This document shows positions 9,797-16,761 of a stretch of 41,496 bases of DNA, in pieces (position 1 is the stretch's first letter; each line of letters begins with the position of its first letter). Location of the stretch: contig JAFGQR010000089.1 of assembly GCA_016935555.1 (NCBI GenBank), positions 1 to 41,496 on the forward strand, written 5' to 3'. Source of the DNA: Verrucomicrobiota bacterium (GTDB lineage: Bacteria > Verrucomicrobiota > Verrucomicrobiia > Limisphaerales > JAFGQR01). The position numbers were made by a program, and so were the translations under genes. Under the pieces are notes generated by a model. That model made no database searches and was not told the DNA's origin. It saw only the letters and a program-made list of their open reading frames with translations.

Positions 9797-10482
9797 AAAA
9801 CTTGAAAGAAATGCCGCCGTCGACCGTTACACCAGAGAAGATAAACGCCTACGGGCAACTTCTTATGGAGAACTCCGTGGCAACTCATGCCAGTTTGCTG
9901 GCCCGGCTCAAAGACCTGGGTGATCAGGAAAGCTGGCAGGAGTTCTACCGGACCTACCATAAGTTGATCTATGGATTCGCCCTCAAACACGGCCTGACCG
10001 CGTCGGAGGCGGAGGAGGTGCTGCAGGAAACGGTCATCACCGTGGCGCGAAACCTGCCTGAGTTCCGGTATGATCCAACGCAATGCTCGTTTAAAACCTG
10101 GCTGTTTACGCTGGCCCTGTGGCGCATCGACGATCAAATGCGCAAGCGTCAATGGGACGTGAAATCTCTGCACCGCCCGCCCGGCCGGACGGATCGCACC
10201 GCCACCGTGGAACGCGTGGCGGGACCCGAAGGCGAACGGTTGGCGGCTCTTTGGGATGAGGAATGGAGGAAGGACCTGTTCGAACGAGCCCTGGACAAGG
10301 TTCGGCCGCAACTGGATGCAAAGCAATTTCAGATCTTCGACCTTTACGCCCTGCAGGGGTGGTCGGCGCGCGAGGTGGCGCGGAGCCTGGGGGTCAGCAT
10401 CGGCCAGGTGTATTTGGCCAAGCACCGCGTCGCCAGACTCCTGGCCGCCGAGGTGAAGCGACTGCAACGCCAGACCGACTAG
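9793..10482 (+). CDS. ECF-type RNA polymerase sigma factor
   Basis: 229 residues from the ATG at 9793, which overlaps the kinase stop codon (atga). An internal ATG at 9865 (MENSVATHAS) would give a more typical N-terminus. Region 2 is clear (about 50-122: FYRTYHKLIYGFALKHG, EAEEVLQETVITVARNL, FKTWLFTLALWRIDDQMRKRQW), and region 4 ends with a helix-turn-helix (about 190-222: SAREVARSLGVSIGQVYLAKHRV). ECF factors coupled to Ser/Thr kinases instead of anti-sigma factors are known in Planctomycetota and Verrucomicrobiota, so this pair is probably a phosphorylation-controlled switch. Targets are unknown. The downstream secreted protein at 11817 is one candidate, which is inference. Confidence 0.92.
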   Translation: MKNLKEMPPSTVTPEKINAYGQLLMENSVATHASLLARLKDLGDQESWQEFYRTYHKLIYGFALKHGLTASEAEEVLQETVITVARNLPEFRYDPTQCSFKTWLFTLALWRIDDQMRKRQWDVKSLHRPPGRTDRTATVERVAGPEGERLAALWDEEWRKDLFERALDKVRPQLDAKQFQIFDLYALQGWSAREVARSLGVSIGQVYLAKHRVARLLAAEVKRLQRQTD

Positions 10483-10516
10483 GGCTCGTAACAGCGTGCC
10501 ATGCACCCGCTCATCT

Positions 10517-10573
10517 GCGCCTTTTGGCGTCCCTTCATCGAAAGGGGATTAGCCGCGAAAAAGCGCAAAAGGC
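10517..10573. repeat. Hairpin element D (gcaaaa/ccttttg units)
   Basis: Left arm gccttttg (10519-10526) pairs with caaaaggc (10566-10573). The right side is built of 10-nt-spaced cgc-a-rich units: cgcgaaaa at 10554 and cgcaaaa at 10564. It is the weakest of the four inverted repeats near the GxxExxY gene. It begins 37 bases after the sigma factor stop codon and might also act as a transcript end, though no T-tract follows. Confidence 0.45.
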
Positions 10574-10620
10574 CCACTGCGGCCCAGCCGCAAGCGAAGA
10601 AATGTTGACCACGGATGACG

Positions 10621-10642
10621 GACAGAATGAACCACGGATGAC
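10621..10642 (+). repeat. 22-bp direct repeat, left copy
   Basis: This 22-mer, beginning gacagaatgaaccacgga, recurs at 11270-11291 with two C/T differences (20 of 22 identical). The two copies bracket the GxxExxY gene. The repeat contains one cacggatgac unit of hairpin A. Confidence 0.7.
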
Positions 10643-10780
10643 ACGGAGACCACGGATGGGGAGAGCTTCGCACTTCCTGTGGCCCGCAATCCCAGCTTCA
10701 CCTTGATGAGGCGCGGCTGTCGGTCCTGGAACGTGCGAAGCACGCAATTTATCCGTGCCCTCCGTGTCATCCGTGGTTAA
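10629..10780. repeat. Hairpin element A: long inverted repeat of 9-nt acggatgac units
   Basis: The left arm (10629-10673) contains acgga at 10634, 10643 and 10652, that is, exact 9-nt spacing, and ends in gcttcgcac. The right arm (10733-10780) begins gtgcgaagc and contains tccgt at 10752, 10761 and 10770, again 9-nt spacing. The arms pair over roughly 45 bases with few mismatches around a 59-base loop. A second right arm at 10820-10867 could pair with the same left arm. It lies directly upstream of the GxxExxY gene. Confidence 0.8.
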
Positions 10781-10819
10781 AAAGGAAGCGAATGGCCTGC
10801 GTCTGCAAGCCGTGTATCG

Positions 10820-10867
10820 GCGCGAAGCACGCAATTTATGTGTGGCCTTCCGTGTCTTCCGTGGTAA
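10820..10867 (-). repeat. Second copy of the hairpin A right arm
   Basis: The stretch gcgaagcacgcaatttat occurs at 10735-10752 and again at 10822-10839, each followed by 9-nt-spaced tccgt units (here at 10849 and 10858) and ending in ccgtggt. The two copies are about 87 bases apart. The left arm at 10629-10673 could therefore form either of two alternative hairpins, the outer one reaching to within 21 bases of the GxxExxY start codon. Confidence 0.7.
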
Positions 10868-10877
10868 CCCTAATCGC

Positions 10878-10883
10878 AGGAGG
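10878..10883 (+). promoter_or_regulatory. Strong Shine-Dalgarno site of the GxxExxY gene
   Basis: A full aggagg lies four bases before the ATG at 10888 and decides this start over the in-frame ATG at 10792, which sits inside the repeat. Most genes in the window have no visible Shine-Dalgarno site, so this one stands out. Confidence 0.7.
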
Positions 10884-10887
10884 TTAC

Positions 10888-11274
10888 ATGAAACACGCGG
10901 AAATCACCGAATCAATCATAGGCGCGGCGATAGCCGTTCTGAACGAACTTAAACCGGGTCTGGACGAGAAGCTTTACGAAAACGCACTGGTCATCGAGCT
11001 CCAAGAGCGTGGCCACACGCTCGACCAGCAGCGCGAGTATCCTGTCTACTATCGGGGGCACTTTATCGGTAAACTGGTTCCGGACCTCATTGTGGACGGC
11101 CGAGTGATCGCCGACCCCAAGGTGGTGAACGCGTTCAACGACACCCACGTCGCGCAGATGCTCGGCTACCTCAACATCACCGGACTGGAGGTGGCGATAC
11201 TGCTCAACTTCAAGCAAGCCAAGCTCACCTGTAAGCGCGTGGTCCGAGGAGAACCAGAAGAGGACCAGGGATAG
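10888..11274 (+). CDS. GxxExxY protein, PD-(D/E)XK nuclease-like
   Basis: 128 residues. The family motif GxxExxY is present as GLDEKLYE (about residues 25-32), and the core VPDLIVDGRVIADPKVV (about 60-76) matches the PD-(D/E)XK layout, with Asp in DLIVDG and a DPK triad where relatives usually have ExK. That Glu-to-Asp change and the Pro are unusual. The C-terminal part (AQMLGYLNITGLEVAILLNF) is the conserved helix/strand end of the family. GxxExxY proteins are small, often multi-copy in Lentisphaerota, Verrucomicrobiota and others, and have no established function. The stop codon lies inside the right copy of the 22-bp direct repeat, and inverted repeats lie on both sides. A nuclease acting on nucleic acid hairpins is a reasonable guess, not shown. 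Confidence 0.88.
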   Translation: MKHAEITESIIGAAIAVLNELKPGLDEKLYENALVIELQERGHTLDQQREYPVYYRGHFIGKLVPDLIVDGRVIADPKVVNAFNDTHVAQMLGYLNITGLEVAILLNFKQAKLTCKRVVRGEPEEDQG

Positions 11275-11291
11275 AATGAATCACGGATGAC
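11270..11291 (+). repeat. 22-bp direct repeat, right copy
   Basis: Near-identical to 10621-10642 (gatagaatgaatcacgga at its start). It begins two bases before the TAG stop of the GxxExxY gene, so the gene and one repeat copy are physically merged. Shortly after it, gcggcccagcc (11297-11307) also recurs from 10580-10590, just before the left copy. Confidence 0.7.
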
Positions 11292-11330
11292 TTGGCGCGG
11301 CCCAGCCCCAACCCAAAGGCATTGTCTACA

Positions 11331-11385
11331 GGAGGAAACAGAGAGAACAGAGAAATCCAAACTCTCTGTTTCCTCTGTTTTCTCC
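11331..11385. repeat. Hairpin element B: 9-nt acagag units
   Basis: The left arm 11331-11353 pairs with 11363-11385 across a 9-base loop. Twenty of 23 positions are complementary. The left arm has acaga at 11338 and 11347, and the right arm has tctgt at 11365 and 11374, so both are spaced by exactly 9 nt. The stem is too long for an ordinary terminator and has no T-tract after it. It lies 57 bases after the GxxExxY stop. Confidence 0.8.
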
Positions 11386-11391
11386 CGTTCA

Positions 11392-11660
11392 AAACATTTC
11401 GCGGCTAGACTTCCTGGATGTTTTCAAAATGGCAAGTCCTCAGGCGCGTTTTTTCGGCTTGGGCAACGAACTCCTCGGACTCTTTCCCGTCGTGTCGCTC
11501 TTTGAGGCGCATGGGGGAGTTCTGGCATGGTTCGTGACGGCCCGGCGACGGTGGGGCCAACACCGGCGTCGTTCATTTTTCGTGAGATTTCTGAAAGAAC
11601 CGCCTTTCCCGTCCGTTTAACCTCATAATGCCAGAAGTGGTTTTAGAGAGGCAAAAGGCA
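11392..11660. other. Gene-free stretch between hairpins B and C
   Basis: No convincing gene. A 63-codon open frame at 11429-11620 has no recognisable motif or ribosome site. The base composition is more A/T-rich than the flanking operons, in keeping with an accessory region. Confidence 0.5.
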
Positions 11661-11668
11661 ACTGTTCG

Positions 11669-11768
11669 GGTTAACCGCGAATGGACGCCAATGAACGCGA
11701 ATTCAAGAGTGGCAAACGTGCGTGTCCTTGCTGGATTCGCGCCTATTCGCATTCATTCGCGGTTGACC
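11669..11768. repeat. Hairpin element C: 10-nt cgcgaatg units
   Basis: The left arm 11669-11704 and right arm 11733-11768 are complementary at 28 of 36 positions around a 28-base loop. The left arm has cgc at 11676, 11686 and 11696, and the right arm has attcgc at 11735, 11745 and 11755, so both have 10-nt spacing. The ends (ggttaaccgcgaat and attcgcggttgacc) are the best-paired part. It lies 49 bases upstream of the secreted jelly-roll/Ig gene and could affect its transcription. Confidence 0.8.
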
Positions 11769-11816
11769 ACCTGAATAGTCGCCGCAAAAGCGCAACAACC
11801 TAAAGGAAAGAACATT

Positions 11817-14243
11817 ATGAAAACGGCGTGGATTCGTAAAGCGAGTGGTCTTGCCGCAACCAGCATGCTGGCCCTGGCACTCTGCCAGAGCGGCGTGCTC
11901 AGGGCGCAAGGAAATGGCCCGACGCTCTCCATTCAACCGACAACGCTGCTCACCTGGCCCGAAAGCCCATTCCCCTGGGTGCTTGAGACTGGCCCGGACC
12001 CGGCGGGTCCCTGGACACCGTGTGCGGGGGAGTGCAGCGAGGCCGCAGGAGGGTATCACCGGGTGTATGTCGCGCCGGATGACCAGGCCAAATGTTACCG
12101 CACGGCCAAGACGCTCTATTACAACTTCACTAACCTCTCAGGTTGGATAGGGCCGGACTCGCGTGGAACGGCGGTAGTGACAAACGGGAACCTCCTTCTC
12201 CACTTCAACAATATGGCGGCCACTCCTATTGACAACTGGGGCAATTATGCTGCCAGTATGTACCCGAATGCCTCGTTCAGCATTCCCAGGACCGGGACGC
12301 TGGAGGTCAGGGCCGACGTGTTGGAGGCCAACCAGGACGACGCCTTCGCAGGGGTATCCTTCTGGAGGACCACCGTAGGGCAACATAATGGTTACGGCGT
12401 CAGTAAAGACCAAAATGAGATCATCATCTGGAAATGTTGCGGAACGGCACTTTTTCACTTGGAGGAGGTGGCGATTAAGAACGAGAACATCACCCTCTCG
12501 CTAGCCCTGACTCCTCGGGGGTCGGATCTGGAGATTCGCGTGCGGGTGTTCGACCGGGACAACCAGAATGCACTCTTGTGGGAGAGAGTCGTGATGGACA
12601 CTCCTGCCGCCGATCCGACCGTTCCCAACGGCGCGTGGAAAGGATGTGTCACCGACCCTGACGTGAACCCGGCGCCCTACAGCGGTGACGGCTTCCTCGC
12701 TCTTTTGATCGTCCAGTATGTCAATCCCCAACAACCACCCGCATCGCCCGGGGCCGAGGTGATCTTCGACAACTTCGCCGTCACGCAATACGAGGTGGCC
12801 GCCCAGGAGACTGAACAGGGGGTCGTTCTTTCGAAAGACTTCACCAGCCTCTCGGATTGGAATACCAACGACACGCGTCTGACAGTGTACGTGATAAACG
12901 ATGATGTCCTTCTCCACTTCAACAGGACGGATCCCACTCCTATTGACAACATGGGCAATTGGGGCGGCAGCATCTACCCGAGTGGCATCTCCCTCACCAT
13001 GCCAACGAACGGGACGGTGGAGCTGAGGGCCGACGTGGCGGGGGCCAACCAGGACGACGCCTTCGCCTCGGTAGCTTTCGGGAGCAGCCCACCACTTAGA
13101 ATGTACGGCTTCAGCAAAGATCAAAATGAGATCATCATCTGGAAAAACCTCGCGCTTTTCTACGAGGAGGAGGCGGCCATTAAGAACACGAACATCACCC
13201 TCTCGCTGGCCCTGACTCCTCAGGGTTCGGATCTGGAGATTCACGCGCGGGTGTTCGACCGGGACAACCAGAATGCACTCTTGTGGGAGAGAGTCGTGAT
13301 GGACACCCCTGCCGCGGATCCGACCGTTCCCAGCGGGTCTTGGAAAGGACTGGTTACTGACCTTGACGAGAACCCGGCACCCTACACGGGTCCATGTTTC
13401 TTACCCTTTATTTGCTGCCATTATTGGAACACCCAACACTACGCCAGCGCGCCCGGAGCCGAGGTGATCTTCGACAGTTTTACGCTCTTGCGGGACGAGG
13501 TGCCCGTGTTGAAGATTGCACCCGCGGCCGTTCTGAGCTGGACCGAGGACCCGAACCCCTGCCGCATCATGGAGGCCGCCACGTCACTTCCGGGGCCTTG
13601 GACGAGGTTACTGACGTGCTGCAACAACTTCGTGGATACTCAGCACCGGACCTTTGTCCCGGTCAATGAACAAGCCCGGTTCTTCCGGTTAAGCGAAGGG
13701 TGCACGGTGCGGATCATCTCCTGGCCCGCGTCCACCAACGTGCAGGAGGGCACCAACATCACGTTGCACGTGGAAGCCACCGGCCCGGGTCCACTAAGCT
13801 ACGAGTGGCGGCTCGATGATGAGGTCATCCCGGGAATCACCGGCGACTCCTACACCATCCCCAGCGCCCAGACCAGCGACGCGGGCACCTATCGGGTGAC
13901 CGTCTCGGACGTCTGCGGCTCGGTCACGACGGACCCGCTCATCTTGACGGTGTTGGTAAAGCCCACGATTGTCGAGCATCCGCAAAACCAGACGGTGCGT
14001 GTGGGCGACAGCGTTACGTTCAGTGTGACCGTGACCAACACGGCCACCTTGCCCGTCGGGTATCGATGGCGACAGGCAGGGACGACGGTGACCAACCAGG
14101 TTCTCTGGCAACACACGGCTTTTTACACGATTGATAACGTGCAACTCAGCCACGCAGGGGACTACACCGTGGCGGTAACCAACGCGGCCTATCCCTCCCC
14201 CGGGTATTTAAGCAATCCGGGAACCTTGACCGTGGAACCGTGA
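11817..14243 (+). CDS. Secreted multidomain protein: tandem jelly-roll modules and two Ig-like domains
   Basis: 808 residues with a signal peptide (basic start, hydrophobic core, LRAQG near residue 31). Domains in order: a short module with PWVLETGPDPAGPWT (about 35-98), two tandem modules of about 230 residues each (about 99-325 and 335-560) with NFTNLSGW, TLEVRADVLEANQDDAF and VIFDNFAV, a second short module (RIMEAATSLPGPWT, about 563-630), then two Ig-like domains (about 632-808) with YEWRLDD and SDAGTYRVTV. The tandem modules resemble a concanavalin/LamG-like fold, which is inference from pattern. No enzyme site is visible, so binding is likely. An aaaggaaag ribosome site precedes the ATG. 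The tandem module resembles the insert in the kinase at 5507. The gene is less GC-rich than its neighbours. Confidence 0.85.
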   Translation: MKTAWIRKASGLAATSMLALALCQSGVLRAQGNGPTLSIQPTTLLTWPESPFPWVLETGPDPAGPWTPCAGECSEAAGGYHRVYVAPDDQAKCYRTAKTLYYNFTNLSGWIGPDSRGTAVVTNGNLLLHFNNMAATPIDNWGNYAASMYPNASFSIPRTGTLEVRADVLEANQDDAFAGVSFWRTTVGQHNGYGVSKDQNEIIIWKCCGTALFHLEEVAIKNENITLSLALTPRGSDLEIRVRVFDRDNQNALLWERVVMDTPAADPTVPNGAWKGCVTDPDVNPAPYSGDGFLALLIVQYVNPQQPPASPGAEVIFDNFAVTQYEVAAQETEQGVVLSKDFTSLSDWNTNDTRLTVYVINDDVLLHFNRTDPTPIDNMGNWGGSIYPSGISLTMPTNGTVELRADVAGANQDDAFASVAFGSSPPLRMYGFSKDQNEIIIWKNLALFYEEEAAIKNTNITLSLALTPQGSDLEIHARVFDRDNQNALLWERVVMDTPAADPTVPSGSWKGLVTDLDENPAPYTGPCFLPFICCHYWNTQHYASAPGAEVIFDSFTLLRDEVPVLKIAPAAVLSWTEDPNPCRIMEAATSLPGPWTRLLTCCNNFVDTQHRTFVPVNEQARFFRLSEGCTVRIISWPASTNVQEGTNITLHVEATGPGPLSYEWRLDDEVIPGITGDSYTIPSAQTSDAGTYRVTVSDVCGSVTTDPLILTVLVKPTIVEHPQNQTVRVGDSVTFSVTVTNTATLPVGYRWRQAGTTVTNQVLWQHTAFYTIDNVQLSHAGDYTVAVTNAAYPSPGYLSNPGTLTVEP
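12109..13490 (+). repeat. Intragenic tandem duplication in the jelly-roll gene (about 705-bp offset)
   Basis: The two modules encoded here are alignable at the DNA level. The stretch starting cgaccgggacaaccagaatg at 12551 recurs at 13256 (offset 705) and stays virtually identical for about 70 bases, while other parts, such as those coding for the variable central loops, have diverged. Patchy identity suggests a recent duplication or ongoing gene conversion. Confidence 0.75.
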
Positions 14244-14359
14244 CCCTCAGCGGCTCGGTTTGCGTCGGTGGTCGGTCGTAGGCCACTCGGATTGGCCACC
14301 AACGCACCGCTCCGCGTGGGCCGCCTGGTGAATCCGGTCATCCTGGGTCGGACCCTAAC

Positions 14360-14391
14360 GCATTTCTCACCAGGAACCTGGTGAGAAATGC
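14360..14391. repeat. 32-bp palindrome, copy 1
   Basis: A perfect 15-bp stem (gcatttctcaccagg with cctggtgagaaatgc) closes a 2-base AA centre. It sits between the convergent ends of the secreted Ig gene and the DUF1553 gene, three bases before the latter's stop codon. A variant copy lies at 41460-41491. It may be a bidirectional terminator or a dispersed palindromic repeat. No T-tract follows on either strand. Confidence 0.8.
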
Positions 14392-14394
14392 AGG

Positions 14395-16329
14395 TCAGTG
14401 CCGGTGGAGGAATTCCGCGCTGTTGATCAGCGCCCAGGCGATGTCGACCCAATCCTCGCGCGCTTTGCCCACCGCCGCTTTGGCGCGCCCGGCGGGCGCC
14501 CTCCCGGTCTTTGACCCCGGAGCCGGTTTGCCGGCCTTGGCGGCGGGGGCGGATTTGCGGGGTTGGGCGGCTGGGAGGGACGTGGCGGGCTGGGTTTGGC
14601 CGTAGGCGGCGAGGGTTTTCAGTTCTTGGGGCGTCGGGAGGCGGGCGAGGATGGTGAGGTAGAGTTCCTCGACGATTGCGGACGGTTGGCGGCGGGAGCT
14701 AAAGAGGGTTTTGAGTTTGGGGCCTTGCTCGAGCTTGCGCTGGATGTGGCTTGAGTTAAGCAGGTGAAGATACTGCGCCGGCACGGGTTTATGGTCGCGC
14801 TCATTATCCATGCCGGTGGCCCGGGCGGAGCGTCCGAACAGGGCCAGGAACGGGCTGGTGATGCTGCCGTCGGCAATGGCGATGGCCCGCTGGTCCTGGG
14901 GGATGTAGGTGTAGGGCTCGGGGATGGCGCTGGTGTAAAGGTCCGTCGTGCCGGTGATCTGGTTGAGGGCGTCGATAAGCACCTCGGCCTCGAGCCGACG
15001 CAATTCATAGCGGATGACGTCGGTCTTGGTCCCGGCGGCCCCGGGTTGGGGGAGGGAGGACAGTTGGTAGGGGGTCGAGTTGAGGATCAGCCGGAACAGG
15101 CGCTTGACATCGTAGCCGCCTGCGATGAATTCCCGCTCCACATGGGCCAGCAGCGCCGGATGGCGCGGCGGATTGTCGTCGCGGATGTCGTCCGGCTCGT
15201 GGATGATTCCGCGGCCCAGGAGCCAGGCCCAGACACGGTTCGCCATGCACCGGGCAAACCAGGGGTTGTGCGGCGTGATCAGCCAATCCGCGAAAACCTC
15301 GCGCGGGTCGCGGTCGGGCCGCAAGGAGACGGGGGTGCCGTCGGGAAACAGTGCCGTGGTGGGCGCGCCAGGATTGGGGGCCGGCAGCGCCGTCTGCGAG
15401 AGGGTATTGGACGTCTGGCCGATCGCGGCGACTGCGGCGCGGCCGGGTGCAGTATGGCCGGCGAGGGCGCCGGCGCCCAGCGGGTTCCAGAACACGTGTT
15501 CTTCTTTCCATTCGCTGGTGGGTTTGTAGCCGATTTGGGAGAAGAACGCCGCCATCCCCGCCACACGATTGCTCGGCCACGACTCGATCCGCGTGCCCAT
15601 GAAGGTCAACGCAACCGCGCCCGCGATCCCTTCCGGCGTCCGGTTCTGCACCGCCCGGTAGAAGTTCACCGGGCCGACGCGGAAATTGCTCCCGCTGGAT
15701 GTCAGCAACTCGCGCACGAAGCGGTCGTAGGGCAGGTTCCGCGCCAGGGCGGCGCGGACCCAGCGGTGGTAGGCCTGGGCGGCATTGGGCCACAAATTGA
15801 CGGGGAATTCCGCCTTGATCCGCAGAATGTCCCCCCACTTCATCGCCCAGTAGTCCGCATACTCCTCCCGCTCCAGCAGCCGGTCAATCAAGCGCGCCCG
15901 CTTCCGCTCCGTGTCCCGGTCCAGGATGAACTCCCGCGCCTCGGCCGCTGTCGGCAGTGTGCCCGTCACATCCAAAAACACCCGCCGGACAAAGACTGCG
16001 TCGGAACAGAGCACCGGTTTGATCCCCGCCCGCGTCCACTCTGCAAACACCAGCCGGTCCAATTCGCCGCGGGGCTTTGGAGGCACCGCGCTCTCGAATA
16101 CATTCCCGGCGTCCGAAACCGCTGCATGCCCTGCGACTGCCAGAGCCGCCGCCGCCACCGCCAGCCATGCCCGCCTCGCGGCGCAGCCCCTGATCGTGCC
16201 CCGATCGCTCCTCGCGGCGCGTGCCGGAACGCCGCGCCCGCCCGAAACCCGGGCCGATGCGCAGGATGCACCAGGAACCCGATTCCGGGCAGATCTCCGC
16301 TCCGGGTTCGATCGTTGAACCGTCGTCAT
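14395..16329 (-). CDS. DUF1549/DUF1553 (PSCyt2/PSD1) domain protein
   Basis: About 644 residues from the ATG at 16329 (MTTVQRSNPE). An in-frame ATG at 16377 is possible. A hydrophobic signal-like segment (AWLAVAAAALAVAGHA) follows a long basic leader. The DUF1549 part shows FVRRVFLDVTGTLPT, LLEREEYADYWAMKWGDILR and AYHRWVRAALARNLPYD. The DUF1553 part shows PREVFADWLITPHNPWFARCMANRVWAWLLGRGI, then EFIAGGYDVKRLFRLILNS and a C-terminal DIAWALINSAEFLH. No haem CxxCH motif is present, unlike longer relatives. A low-complexity Ala/Lys/Gly insert (about 585-625) interrupts the C-terminal part. Function is unproven. The family co-occurs with DUF1501 genes, and here the partner at 3824-5224 is on the same strand but displaced. 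Confidence 0.9.
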   Translation of the reverse strand: MTTVQRSNPERRSARNRVPGASCASARVSGGRGVPARAARSDRGTIRGCAARRAWLAVAAAALAVAGHAAVSDAGNVFESAVPPKPRGELDRLVFAEWTRAGIKPVLCSDAVFVRRVFLDVTGTLPTAAEAREFILDRDTERKRARLIDRLLEREEYADYWAMKWGDILRIKAEFPVNLWPNAAQAYHRWVRAALARNLPYDRFVRELLTSSGSNFRVGPVNFYRAVQNRTPEGIAGAVALTFMGTRIESWPSNRVAGMAAFFSQIGYKPTSEWKEEHVFWNPLGAGALAGHTAPGRAAVAAIGQTSNTLSQTALPAPNPGAPTTALFPDGTPVSLRPDRDPREVFADWLITPHNPWFARCMANRVWAWLLGRGIIHEPDDIRDDNPPRHPALLAHVEREFIAGGYDVKRLFRLILNSTPYQLSSLPQPGAAGTKTDVIRYELRRLEAEVLIDALNQITGTTDLYTSAIPEPYTYIPQDQRAIAIADGSITSPFLALFGRSARATGMDNERDHKPVPAQYLHLLNSSHIQRKLEQGPKLKTLFSSRRQPSAIVEELYLTILARLPTPQELKTLAAYGQTQPATSLPAAQPRKSAPAAKAGKPAPGSKTGRAPAGRAKAAVGKAREDWVDIAWALINSAEFLHRH

Positions 16330-16761
16330 GGATGCAGGGTGCACCATGGAATCAGATGGTGGGTGGGCTGTGCACATTCATTTGGGATTCTCATGGATGC
16401 CTCGGGTTTTCGGCAGGTCTTGCCGGGTGGAAGGGCAGGGCGAGCCTGGGATGGCCAGCGATGTCGCCCTTTGGTGGGGTGGGGACGGCGCTTCACAGTG
16501 TGCGGCCGGATCCGTACTCGTGAAGGCGCTGAATGGCGCCGCCTGCAACGCGTCTGTGAAGGCCGTGCTCGTCACAAGCAGAGTGTGCCAGCACCGGGGA
16601 GAATATCAAGTTCGGGGCGAACCAGTTCTGCAGATAGGGATTCTTGGTTATGCAACGCGACCTAAAACACCCGCGAGACGCGCTTGGAGATCACGATTTC
16701 CTTGCGGGGAACTTCGCGAGATCGAAACGCGCCTGTCATGGACGCGGGCCAGGGGTGGGGT
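16330..16761. other. Gene-free stretch
   Basis: This divides the DUF1553 gene start from the end of the guanylyltransferase gene. I see no supported gene, repeat or RNA. It should hold the promoter of the DUF1553 gene and the end of the trpA-guanylyltransferase transcript, but no clear -35/-10 pair or terminator hairpin is visible. Confidence 0.4.

Noticed and set aside
10601..10661. Short acggatga repeats considered as a CRISPR array
   Set aside because: The units are 9 nt with no spacers and form inverted arms; no cas gene is present.
10792..10887. Upstream start for the GxxExxY gene at 10792
   Set aside because: The added residues come from the repeat DNA, and the strong aggagg at 10878 points to 10888.
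11429..11620. Small 63-codon open frame between hairpins B and C
   Set aside because: It has no ribosome site, no motif and atypical composition.
14244..14359. Rho-independent terminator for the secreted Ig gene
   Set aside because: A small ggcca/tggcc hairpin is present but is short and without a T-run; the palindrome at 14360 is the stronger candidate.
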